NCBI GenBank assembly: GCA_041689775.1
Contig: JBDNFP010000294.1
Coordinates: forward strand, 1 to 8,376
Source of the DNA: JBDNFP01 sp041689775
Lineage (GTDB): Bacteria; Bacteroidota; Bacteroidia; Cytophagales; Spirosomataceae
DNA length: 8,376 nucleotides
Reading direction: 5' to 3'
Shown: positions 1-7,621 of the stretch, one piece after another
Layout: the number at the start of each line of letters is the position of its first letter
How positions within the stretch are numbered: the stretch's first letter is position 1
Made by a program: the position numbers and the translations under genes
The notes under the pieces: model-generated
Told to the model about the DNA's origin: nothing
Database searches by the model: none
The model's input: the letters and a program-made list of their open reading frames with translations, nothing else

Positions 1-96
1 ACAGGAATCTAAGATTCAACCTGCAAAAAATATTTGATTGGAAGTACAAACCGGCCGCATAAGCACCATAATAATAATTTGCTCTGGATCAATTGA

Positions 97-423
97 TTAT
101 GGCTACTATTTTACTTTTGGCCCGAATGGGTAGTTGCAACCGTAGAGGCATCTGACATACTCGGAGTATGGAAGTATCATAGCTTCATCAGCAAGGATAT
201 TCCCGTTTCGGAGACGAGTATGGAGCAACTGCTGCGGATGGTGCTAGTGTTAAAAAAGAAGTCAGGTAAATGAAGGTTTAGGTGCCGTTTGGGGGGATTC
301 GGCACGATTAAGAAAGGCCGGAACCGATAGGTAGAAGGGGGTAGCTACCACTTGACGGAAGTAGTCCGTTTGTTGGAAATTCTTGGTGGGTCAGGAAGCA
401 GTAGCCCGAAACCGGAAAAGTAA
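97..423 (+). pseudogene. possible decayed coding sequence, unrecognised
   Basis: No intact gene is visible in 1-522. One plus-strand frame stays open from 97 to a stop at 271-273, continues in the same frame to a stop at 328-330, and then to a stop at 421-423, so about 106 sense codons are broken by only two stops. The first part reads like ordinary protein (VWKYHSFISKDIPVSETSM and then a basic tail KKKSGK); the last part contains YHLTEVVRLLEILGG. There is no good start codon for the first part. I do not recognise a family. A further short frame at 3-62 could be the C-terminal tail of a gene lying left of the window. The decayed-gene reading is inference; chance openness of a short frame is a real alternative. 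Confidence 0.2.
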
Positions 424-462
424 TAGGCTTAGTAGTGGATATAAATAAATCAAAGTAAATAC

Positions 463-470
463 TACATTTT
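463..470 (+). promoter_or_regulatory. weak candidate -7 promoter element for the TonB receptor gene
   Basis: TACATTTT matches seven of eight positions of the Bacteroidota -7 consensus TAnnTTTG and lies in the AT-rich stretch 424-500, about 50 bases before the receptor start codon. No convincing -33 TTTG partner is seen at the usual distance, so this is only a candidate. The remaining leader up to 522 shows no Shine-Dalgarno sequence, which is normal in this phylum, and no recognisable Fur-type operator. Confidence 0.25.
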
Positions 471-522
471 TGTAAAAAAAGATAACTTATTCAGCGACTT
501 TACTAACAAAGTACCGTTTCAG

Positions 523-2718
523 ATGAAACAATTATACACTTGGGCCTTATGCCTTCTGATCCCGATAGGTAGTGTTAGTGCACAAACAACCGGTGATACT
601 TTACAACTGGACGAGGTAGTGGTATCGGCCTCCAAGTTCGGTGAGTTGAAGTACCGGGTACCCTACCAGATTGAACAGATTAAGGCCAAGGATATTGCCT
701 TCCGGAATTCGCAGACTTCGGCCGATCTCTTGACTCAAAGCGGACAGGTGTTCGTTCAGAAGAGTCAGGCGGGGGGTGGAAGTCCTATTTTACGGGGCTT
801 TGAAGCTAATCGGATTTTGTTGGTTATTGATGGAGTACGGATGAATAACGCTATTTTCCGGGGAGGACACCTACAAAACGTACTTCGGATTGATCAGAAC
901 ATACTGGATCAGGTGGAGATTTTATACGGCCCTAGTTCGGTGGTGTACGGAAGTGATGCACTTGGTGGGGTCATGCATTTTAGAACAAAGCTCCCCACGC
1001 TGTCCGAAGGGGATGCTGCTTTGATAAAGAGTTCAATGCTAACGCGCTACGCTTCGGGTAATAACGAGTTGACTACCAACGCAACAATTAATATTGGTAC
1101 CCAGAAATGGGGTACCCTGACGAGCGTAACCTTTTCAGATTTTGGTGATGTACGGCAGGGAGCCAATCGTCGGGCTGCTTACCCTGATTTTGGCAAGCGG
1201 CTTGATTACGTGGCTCGTGAAAACGACAAAGACGTCATTAAAACAAACGCCAATCCTAACGTTCAGGTAGGCACCGGGTATAATCAGTACGATCTGTTTC
1301 AGAAGTTTTTGTATAAACCCTCCGAGCAAACGCAGCACGTGGTGAATATTCAATATTCTGGTTCGTCGGATGTGCCCCGCTACGACCGATTGACGCAGAT
1401 CCGAAACGGTAAGCTTCGCTACGGAGATTGGTACTACGGCCCAGAAAAGCGGTTTATGGGTTCGTATCAGCTACAAATGAAGGGTGATAAGTACTACGAT
1501 GAATTAATGGTAACGGGTGGCTATCAGGCGATTCAGGAAAGCCGTAACTCGCGTTCATTGAATAGTAGTAATCTGAAAAGTCAGGTTGAAGATGTTGACG
1601 TGTACAGCTTGAACATGGATGCCCAAAAGCTGCTGGGAGCCCATACCCTGCGGTACGGCATGGAGTACGTGTTTAATGAAGTGAACTCGAAGGCAACTTT
1701 TACAAATAGCACGACCCGCCAAACTACTTCGGCGGATACGCGCTATCCCGACGGCGGAAGTACCATGAACTGGCTGGCGGTGTACGCGACCAATCAGTGG
1801 AGCCTGGCAGAGCGTTGGATCCTGAACGGGGGGGCAAGGTTGAATCAGGTCGGCCTGAAATCAATGTTTGTCTCCAAGGAGTTTTATCCATTTCCGTTTG
1901 ATAACGCTGCGCAAAGTACCACGGCACTGACCGGAAATATGGGGCTCGTGTGGCTACCTACCCGGCAGGCCAAGTTTTCACTACTTAGCTCCACCGGTTT
2001 TCGCGCTCCCAACGTGGACGATATGGGGAAAGTGTTCGACTCACAGCCGGGTTTATTGGTAGTACCTAATCCTGATTTGAAGCCGGAGTATTCGTACAAC
2101 CTGGAATTTTCGGCAGAGAAAAGAATCGGTAAAGTGTTAAAGCTGAACGGTACGGTTTTTAACTCGTGGCTGCGGGATGCGTTGGTGTTAGCGCCCTACA
2201 CCCTAAATGGACAAAGCAGCATTCAGTTTGAAGGTCAGACGAGTATCATTACCGCCAACCAGAATCAGCAAAAAGCGTACGTACGAGGTATTAATCTTGA
2301 AGCGAATGCCTACCTGTCGGGTGGGTGGCGCTTGCAAGGTACCTACACCAATACCATCGGATGCATCGTAGAAGAAAACGGGACCACCTCGCCGCTTGAC
2401 CACATACCGCCCGTGTACGGAAAACTGAGCGCTCAATGGAAATATAAGCACTTACAAACGGAGTTTTTTAGCCTGTATAATGGCTGGAAGCGGATTAAGG
2501 ACTATCGCCTGAATGCCGAAGACAACGAATCAGGAGCGACTCCGGAAGGGATGCCCGCCTGGTATACGCTTAACCTACGCACATCGTACGCTTTGAATAA
2601 GTACCTGATGGTTCAGGTAGCGGCTGAAAACCTGTTGGATACCAACTACCGGACGTTTGCCAGTGGTGTTAGCGCTCCCAGTCGGAATTTTATTATCGCC
2701 ATACGAGGTAGTTTTTAA
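523..2718 (+). CDS. TonB-dependent outer-membrane receptor, hemoglobin/heme-receptor-like
   Basis: Complete 731-residue outer-membrane active transporter driven by TonB-ExbBD. A Sec signal peptide spans residues 1-20 with cleavage expected after VSA, before Q21. A TonB box (DEVVVSAS) lies at 30-37, directly after the signal; there is no N-terminal carboxypeptidase-regulatory-like domain as in SusC proteins, and no SusD neighbour. The plug covers roughly 45-156 and shows the conserved blocks SPILRGFEANRILLVIDGVR (87-106), VEILYGPSSVVYGSDALGG (131-149) and a fully preserved RGGHLQN segment (113-119). The remainder is a 22-strand-type barrel ending in a C-terminal Phe, as expected for BAM-assembled proteins. 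FRAP (493-496) and NPDL (516-519) correspond to the FRAP and NPNL boxes of heme receptors, but no His lies between them, so the substrate (haem, hemoglobin, other iron complex or something else) cannot be assigned. The start gives a well-formed signal peptide. The gene converges on the DUF1501 gene with six bases between stops. Confidence 0.93.
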   Translation: MKQLYTWALCLLIPIGSVSAQTTGDTLQLDEVVVSASKFGELKYRVPYQIEQIKAKDIAFRNSQTSADLLTQSGQVFVQKSQAGGGSPILRGFEANRILLVIDGVRMNNAIFRGGHLQNVLRIDQNILDQVEILYGPSSVVYGSDALGGVMHFRTKLPTLSEGDAALIKSSMLTRYASGNNELTTNATINIGTQKWGTLTSVTFSDFGDVRQGANRRAAYPDFGKRLDYVARENDKDVIKTNANPNVQVGTGYNQYDLFQKFLYKPSEQTQHVVNIQYSGSSDVPRYDRLTQIRNGKLRYGDWYYGPEKRFMGSYQLQMKGDKYYDELMVTGGYQAIQESRNSRSLNSSNLKSQVEDVDVYSLNMDAQKLLGAHTLRYGMEYVFNEVNSKATFTNSTTRQTTSADTRYPDGGSTMNWLAVYATNQWSLAERWILNGGARLNQVGLKSMFVSKEFYPFPFDNAAQSTTALTGNMGLVWLPTRQAKFSLLSSTGFRAPNVDDMGKVFDSQPGLLVVPNPDLKPEYSYNLEFSAEKRIGKVLKLNGTVFNSWLRDALVLAPYTLNGQSSIQFEGQTSIITANQNQQKAYVRGINLEANAYLSGGWRLQGTYTNTIGCIVEENGTTSPLDHIPPVYGKLSAQWKYKHLQTEFFSLYNGWKRIKDYRLNAEDNESGATPEGMPAWYTLNLRTSYALNKYLMVQVAAENLLDTNYRTFASGVSAPSRNFIIAIRGSF

Positions 2719-2724
2719 ACCTTA

Positions 2725-4245
2725 CTAGGTCAGGATGTCCGGAATGACAGTACCATGAACGTCGGTGAGTCGGTAACGACGGCCTTGCGCCTTGAATGTC
2801 AAGCGCTCATGGTCAATTCCTGTTAGGTGCATGAGAGTAGCGTGGAAGTCATGTACATGTACCGGATTTTGGACGATATTATAGCTAAAATCGTCGGTCT
2901 CGCCGAATGTAAACCCCTTCTTGACGCCGGCTCCGGCCATCCACATCGTAAAACAGCGCGGGTGGTGATCGCGGCCGTAGTCGTCGGCGGTTAGTTTACC
3001 CTGGGAGTACACCGTACGCCCAAATTCTCCACCCCATATCACAAGGGTATCATCAAGTAAGCCTCGTTGTTTGAGATCTTTAATGAGAGCCGCGGTGGGT
3101 TGATCAATCTGCTTGCATTGGTTGACGATACCACGGGGCAGACCCCCGTGCATGTCCCATCCTTGGTGGTAGAGTTGCACAAACTTTACGTCTTTTTCCA
3201 GAAGTTTGCGAGCAAGTAGGCAATTGGCTGCGTAGGTGCCCGCGTCCCGGCTGTCGGGGCCATACATCTCAAAGGTAGCATCTGATTCATCGGACGTATC
3301 CATCACCTCGGGTACGGAGGTCTGCATGCGAAAGGCCATTTCGTACTGAGCAATCCGGGCGTCTACTTCGGGATCGCTGATAGCCTGGTTTTGCAGGTAA
3401 TTTAAATTCGTCAGGTAATCTAGCATTTGCTTCCGGTCGGCGCCATCGTATCCTTCGGGATTATTGAGGTACAAAACGGGGTCTTTCCCGGCCCGAAACT
3501 GTACCCCCTGGTGTTCCGTTGGCAAAAAGCCGTTGCCCCAAAGGCGGGCGTACAGAGGCTGGTCTCTTCCCCCATTTTTGGAAACCATCACGATGAAGGC
3601 AGGCAGGTTTTGGTTGTCAGACCCTAGGCCATAGCTCAGCCACGAACCAATGGAGGGGCGGCCGGGTAGTTGATGGCCGGTTTGAAAAAAGGTAATGGCC
3701 GGGTCGTGGTTGATATGCTCCGTGTAGACCGATTTGACGATACATAACTCATCTATAACCTGAGCCGTAAAGGGCAGCAAGTCGCTGACCCAGGTTTTGT
3801 TTTCACCGTATTGTTTAAAGCCGAAGAGGGAGGGAGCAATGGGTAGTGAGCTTTGGTTAGCGCTCATTCCGGTAAGACGCTGACCGCCCCGAACCGACTC
3901 GGGTAGGTCTTTACCCATCATGTCGACAAGCTTGGGTTTGTAATCAAAAGTCTCAAATTGAGAGGGCCCACCGCTCATAAACAAATACACAATTCGCTTT
4001 GCTTTGGGGGCAAAGTGAGGTAAGGCATCGAGTATTTGTTGCTGTATATCGGAATCTGACAAGGCGGAAGCTGGGGGCGCTACTTTCTGAGAACGGGCAA
4101 TGTCCATTCCAAACAACGAACCAAGGGCCAGTGACCCAAGTCCAAGCGAGGTTTTGCTCAGGAAATGCCGACGATCAAACTTCTTGTGAAGGCTTTGAAA
4201 GTCGGGAGTATTGATCCGAAAATCGTCTTCATGGTGGTGTCCCAT
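2725..4245 (-). CDS. DUF1501 family protein with twin-arginine signal (alkaline-phosphatase-like fold)
   Basis: Complete 506-residue DUF1501 protein. The N-terminus carries a His/acid-rich lead (MGHHHEDD) and then DRRHFLSK (24-31) followed by a Gly/Ala/Leu-rich hydrophobic stretch to about 46, a typical twin-arginine (Tat) signal, so export of the folded protein is expected. Family blocks visible in order: LFMSGGPSQFETFD (88-101), HINHDPAITFFQTG in the first half, GWDMHGG (362-368), GGEFGRT (405-411), GRDHHPR (424-430), and HDFHATLMHLTGIDHERL near the C-terminus (465-482). Distant relation of this family to the alkaline-phosphatase/sulfatase fold is established knowledge; the Asp/His-rich blocks could be metal ligands, which is inference, and no substrate is known. 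It is the second gene of an operon, starting 6 bases after the stop of the PSCyt/PSD1 gene, the usual partner of DUF1501. Length is ordinary for the family and no frame damage is seen. No Shine-Dalgarno sequence precedes the ATG, so coupling to upstream translation is plausible. Confidence 0.93.
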   Translation of the reverse strand: MGHHHEDDFRINTPDFQSLHKKFDRRHFLSKTSLGLGSLALGSLFGMDIARSQKVAPPASALSDSDIQQQILDALPHFAPKAKRIVYLFMSGGPSQFETFDYKPKLVDMMGKDLPESVRGGQRLTGMSANQSSLPIAPSLFGFKQYGENKTWVSDLLPFTAQVIDELCIVKSVYTEHINHDPAITFFQTGHQLPGRPSIGSWLSYGLGSDNQNLPAFIVMVSKNGGRDQPLYARLWGNGFLPTEHQGVQFRAGKDPVLYLNNPEGYDGADRKQMLDYLTNLNYLQNQAISDPEVDARIAQYEMAFRMQTSVPEVMDTSDESDATFEMYGPDSRDAGTYAANCLLARKLLEKDVKFVQLYHQGWDMHGGLPRGIVNQCKQIDQPTAALIKDLKQRGLLDDTLVIWGGEFGRTVYSQGKLTADDYGRDHHPRCFTMWMAGAGVKKGFTFGETDDFSYNIVQNPVHVHDFHATLMHLTGIDHERLTFKAQGRRYRLTDVHGTVIPDILT

Positions 4246-4251
4246 ACTAGC

Positions 4252-7200
4252 TTATCGTTTGGTAATTGTTGCGTCCGAATTTAGAATTACTGATGCCACA
4301 ACGGCGTATGAGGCTACTTGGGTGGGGTCCAATGCGGGGTCTACCTTGTATTGGCCGGCTTGTAGCCACCCCCGCATTTTATCGGGGCTCTGTTTGAATT
4401 TTTCCTTTTCTTTTGCCTGAATATCAACCAGCATGCTCAACTCTTTTTTCTGAGGGTACCGACCCGTTAGTTTCCGATAGGTACGTAAAATAGATTTTGA
4501 CGAAGCATCCCCACGCGCCATTTGTTCTCCCAATACGATACAAGGCTCTACGTAGGTGGGGTCGTTGAGCGTTACGAGTGCCTGCAAGGGAGTGTTGGTT
4601 TCCTGGCGCCTGATCATACAATAGCTTCGGGAAGGAGCGTCGAACGTGCCGAGGGTTGGATTGGGTACTGAGCGTTTGATAATCGTATACAAGCTACGAC
4701 GATACATAGCTTCGCCGCTGTCGGGTTTATACTTTGTGTTGTTGATTTCCCATAGTCCGGGGGGCTGGTACGGTTTTACGCTTTTGCCTCCGATGGAGTC
4801 TACGAGTAGTCCAGAGGCCACGAGAGCATTATCCCGAAGCATCTCGGCGGTAAGGCGGTTGACCGGGCCGCGGGCCAGCAGACTATTTTCGGGATCCCGA
4901 TTGATTCTATTTTTATCCGCGTAAGAGCTTTGCCGGTAGGTAGCTGACATCACCATTTCTCTCATGATTTTTTTGATATTCCAACCAGATTTCATGAAGC
5001 TTACCGCGAGATAATCAAGTAGTTCAGGATGCGAGGGCATCTCACCTTGATTACCAAAGTCTTCGGATGTTTTTACCAGTCCGGTTCCGAATAAGTTTTG
5101 CCAAAGCCGGTTGACCACCACCCGCGAGGTCAATGGGTGGTCGGGGTGGGTAAGCCATTGGGCTAATCCGTAGCGGTTTTTGGGCAAGTTTTTTGGAAAC
5201 GCCAGCAGCGCCTCTGGCGTTGAAGGGTATACTTTTTCACCGGGGGCGTCATAATTACCCCTTTTTAGTAAATGGCTCTGCTTCGGGATGAGAGATTCTT
5301 GCATGATCATCAGTTGAGGAACTGAGGCGGAGCTATCCATCAGAGTTTTGCGCAAAGTATGAAGCTTTGCCAACTGCTTTTGGGTGGCGGTATATTCTGC
5401 TGAAAAATAGTACGCTCTCAATACCTCTTTATCCGCTTCGGTCAGCTCCTTGGGGGGCTTTGCCGCGATGCTCTGCCAGGATTTGACCGAAGCCAGTACT
5501 CCAACTTCGTAGGCGGTCAGGGTTCGGTTGTGCACCGTAATATCGTCGATCAGTCCATTTTTAAAACCATTGCCGCGGTACCAGGCGCCGATTTGTAGCC
5601 CAGGCTGTGTATCTCTTTTAAATAGGGTACCCAAGGTCAATTGGTCTACCTCCGTGATCATTGCTACCTCCTGACCATTGAGGTAGAGCTTCATGCCTCC
5701 GGCTCGGGACGAACCGTCGTAAGTCATGGTAAGGTGAATCCACTTATTGCGGGGTACTTTTAGTTTACTCACTTTCGCAATGGCATTGGAAGGAGCGGTA
5801 TGGGCCATATTCATTTCTAAGGTACCGTCTTTTCGCAAGTACACGTGGTAGCCCCGGTAGTTGTAGAGGCGCTCAGCCTCACTTTTATGAAAGAGTACGC
5901 CCTCGCTCATCTCAGATGGTATCGTAACCCAGATTCCGATCGTGAAGGGCTCGGAGTTGTGAAACACCCCGATTTGATCCAGATCTAGCCAGGCGTCACC
6001 ATTTAGTTTCAGGCCATTTCCGTGCTTCCCCTCCCCTACTATTTCTTTTTCTTTCTGACCAAATTCCCGGGTGACGAAGGCCTTTTCTTTTGGATTAGCC
6101 TGATTGATAAGACTGCCTTTTTCAAAAGGGAAATACGCTATCAGGCCCTTTTGAGGCAAGGTTTGGGAAGAAAGACTCCGGTAAGTGGTTGACTTTATCC
6201 AGTTGTCGAATGGAGTAGTACCTTCCTTCTGAATTTGCACTAAGGCATCCTGCTCTTCCTGGATCGATGTTTTTAAGAAGGTAAGTACCTTTTGCTGTTC
6301 CTCGGAAGGGAGCATCATGGTGGGTGTGGGTAGGGCATCATCCCAGGATATTTGTCCAGCCTCCCGAACGTTGTTGAAAAAGCTGAATATTTCGTAGTAA
6401 TTCTTCTGTGATATCGGATCGTACTTATGATCGTGACACTTCGCACATCCTACTGATATCCCCAGAAAGGCATCTCCAAAGGTATTGGCCCGATCGACCA
6501 CATACTCGGCCTGAAACTCTTCTTCAATAATACCGCCTTCCATATTCTGCTGGTGATTGCGGTTAAAAGCCGTCGCAATCCTCATGTCTTTGGTGGGATT
6601 TGGCATAAGATCCCCCGCTAGTTGCCAATGGACAAAGGTGTCATACGGCTGGTTTTCGTTGAAAGCCTTGATGACCCAGTCGCGATAAGGCGACATATCG
6701 CGCAAACGATCGACGGTATAGCCATGTGAATCGGCAAACCGAGCGAGGTCTAACCAATCGACGGCCATTCTTTCGCCATAGTGAGGTGATTGTAGCAAGC
6801 GGTCTACCTCCTTTTCGTAGGCGTTAGGACTTTTATCTTGGAGGTGTCGATCTATTTCAGCCAATGTTGGAGGTAGCCCGGTGAGGTCAAAGCTGAGGCG
6901 TCTTAGTAAGGTTTCTTTATCAGCTTCCTGAGCAGGCGCTAATTGGTTTGTCTCTAACTTGCTTGCTATGAAATAATCAATGGGAGTAATGGCCCAGCTC
7001 TTGTTCTGAATCGTTGGAATCGCCGATAGTTCGGGTTTTACGAAGGCCCAATGAGGCTTGTATTCAGCCCCATCTTTGATCCATTTGATCAACACTGCTT
7101 TTTCGTAGGCGGATAACGTAAGGTGTGAATCAGGTGTAGGCATTACTACCTCAGGATCGGTGGAGAGGATACGCCGAAAAACTTCACTACCCCGCAGACT

Positions 7201-7470
7201 CCCGGGGTCGATGGCTACTTTTCCGGGCGACTCGGTCAAGGAAGCAAAAGCGTTTTCGGATTTATCGAGCCGTAGCCCTGCTTTCTGCTTCTTTTGGTCA
7301 GGTCCGTGGCAGGCAAAGCATTTATCAGACAGGATGGGCTTTACGTGTTGATTATAGTCTACCGTGGGCGGGAGTAGTTCCATAGCAAAGCTGATATCCT
7401 CCGGCAATTGGGGTTGACAAGCAAAGAATGAAGTACTTATAAGTAGCAGAAAGATAATTCTGGCGAGCAT
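4252..7470 (-). CDS. PSCyt1-PSCyt2-LamG-PSD1 (DUF1549/DUF1553) cytochrome-like lipoprotein
   Basis: Complete 1072-residue protein. The first 18 residues form a lipoprotein-type signal with Cys18 after SFFA (Phe at -3 is a relaxed lipobox), so attachment to an envelope membrane is expected. PSCyt1 spans roughly 38-137, with haem-c motif CFACH (51-55) and a likely axial Met in VVMP (M110). PSCyt2/DUF1549 spans about 160-370, with LSFDLTGLPPT (192-202), MAVDWLDLARFADSHGY (235-251) and a second haem-type motif CAKCHDHKYDP (342-352). A LamG/concanavalin-like domain occupies about 440-655 (GLIAYFPFE at its start, GLIDDITVHNRTL at its end), as sometimes inserted in this family. PSD1/DUF1553 follows from about 730 to the end, with VVNRLWQNLFGTGLV (near 780-795), YQPPGLWE and NTPLQALVTLNDPTYVEP. 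The domain order and its DUF1501 partner are a known gene couple of Planctomycetes, Verrucomicrobia and Bacteroidota; the reaction is not established. Two CxxCH motifs imply cytochrome c maturation outside the cytoplasm. It is the first gene of the operon. The ATG at 7470 yields the signal peptide directly. Confidence 0.93.
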   Translation of the reverse strand: MLARIIFLLLISTSFFACQPQLPEDISFAMELLPPTVDYNQHVKPILSDKCFACHGPDQKKQKAGLRLDKSENAFASLTESPGKVAIDPGSLRGSEVFRRILSTDPEVVMPTPDSHLTLSAYEKAVLIKWIKDGAEYKPHWAFVKPELSAIPTIQNKSWAITPIDYFIASKLETNQLAPAQEADKETLLRRLSFDLTGLPPTLAEIDRHLQDKSPNAYEKEVDRLLQSPHYGERMAVDWLDLARFADSHGYTVDRLRDMSPYRDWVIKAFNENQPYDTFVHWQLAGDLMPNPTKDMRIATAFNRNHQQNMEGGIIEEEFQAEYVVDRANTFGDAFLGISVGCAKCHDHKYDPISQKNYYEIFSFFNNVREAGQISWDDALPTPTMMLPSEEQQKVLTFLKTSIQEEQDALVQIQKEGTTPFDNWIKSTTYRSLSSQTLPQKGLIAYFPFEKGSLINQANPKEKAFVTREFGQKEKEIVGEGKHGNGLKLNGDAWLDLDQIGVFHNSEPFTIGIWVTIPSEMSEGVLFHKSEAERLYNYRGYHVYLRKDGTLEMNMAHTAPSNAIAKVSKLKVPRNKWIHLTMTYDGSSRAGGMKLYLNGQEVAMITEVDQLTLGTLFKRDTQPGLQIGAWYRGNGFKNGLIDDITVHNRTLTAYEVGVLASVKSWQSIAAKPPKELTEADKEVLRAYYFSAEYTATQKQLAKLHTLRKTLMDSSASVPQLMIMQESLIPKQSHLLKRGNYDAPGEKVYPSTPEALLAFPKNLPKNRYGLAQWLTHPDHPLTSRVVVNRLWQNLFGTGLVKTSEDFGNQGEMPSHPELLDYLAVSFMKSGWNIKKIMREMVMSATYRQSSYADKNRINRDPENSLLARGPVNRLTAEMLRDNALVASGLLVDSIGGKSVKPYQPPGLWEINNTKYKPDSGEAMYRRSLYTIIKRSVPNPTLGTFDAPSRSYCMIRRQETNTPLQALVTLNDPTYVEPCIVLGEQMARGDASSKSILRTYRKLTGRYPQKKELSMLVDIQAKEKEKFKQSPDKMRGWLQAGQYKVDPALDPTQVASYAVVASVILNSDATITKR

Positions 7471-7494
7471 AGGCCAATGACATTTCTCAGGTGA

Positions 7495-7519
7495 TTACCC
7501 CCACATGAAGGTGGGGTAA
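7495..7519 (-). repeat. GC-rich inverted repeat in front of the PSCyt/PSD1 gene
   Basis: On the plus strand TTACCCCCAC (7495-7504) and GTGGGGTAA (7511-7519) are reverse complements except for one extra C, with a six-base loop. The element sits 25-49 bases upstream of the start codon of the 1072-residue gene. On the minus strand it is not followed by a T-run, so it is a poor intrinsic terminator for the zinc-ribbon gene; a 5'-leader hairpin or a protein-binding dyad are the alternatives. Role unknown. Confidence 0.6.
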
Positions 7520-7544
7520 ATATATCGAGAAAAGCTGATCCAAA
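7517..7544 (-). promoter_or_regulatory. weak candidate promoter for the PSCyt/PSD1-DUF1501 operon
   Basis: Read on the minus strand, TATATTTA (7524-7517) matches seven of eight bases of TAnnTTTG, and a TTTG (7544-7541) precedes it by 16 bases, a little shorter than the usual Bacteroidota spacing. If used, transcription would begin inside or at the edge of the adjoining inverted repeat, leaving a leader of about 35-45 bases. The rest of the gap 7525-7621 shows no other element that I recognise and no terminator for the upstream zinc-ribbon gene. Confidence 0.3.
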
Positions 7545-7621
7545 CGGCTCTCTACTCGCTTGGTCACTGGTAATATAGTTAATTCGATTTATTAAAAGCT
7601 AATGCAGATTTTATGGGTATC

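Noticed and set aside
340..349. Perfect 10-base palindrome GGTAGCTACC
   Set aside because: It is a single short palindrome with no gene or promoter context that gives it meaning; chance is sufficient.
424..522. Fur operator before the receptor gene
   Set aside because: The region is AT-rich, but no 19-base inverted repeat resembling a Fur box is present, so iron regulation cannot be supported from this sequence.
1..522. Structured RNA gene, tRNA or CRISPR repeat in the gene-poor left end
   Set aside because: No cloverleaf, no regularly spaced repeats and no long stable stem were seen.
1135..2451. Several minus-strand open frames of 67-82 codons inside the receptor gene
   Set aside because: They are antisense to a well-supported coding sequence, have no recognisable domains or promoters, and arise from codon bias on the coding strand.
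523..2718. SusC-type receptor of a polysaccharide utilisation locus
   Set aside because: The protein is too short, lacks the N-terminal carboxypeptidase-regulatory-like domain, and has no SusD gene or glycoside hydrolase beside it.
3427..4924. Short open frames (plus-strand at 3427-3627, 3999-4214, 4211-4420 and 4646-4924; a minus-strand frame at 4424-4621) within or across the DUF1501 and PSCyt/PSD1 genes
   Set aside because: They overlap conserved family blocks of the real genes and show no protein-like motifs of their own. The frame at 4211-4420 spans the operon junction but has no supporting signal.
7495..7519. Intrinsic terminator of the zinc-ribbon gene
   Set aside because: The hairpin lies more than 100 bases past the stop codon and is not followed by a T-run on the minus strand.
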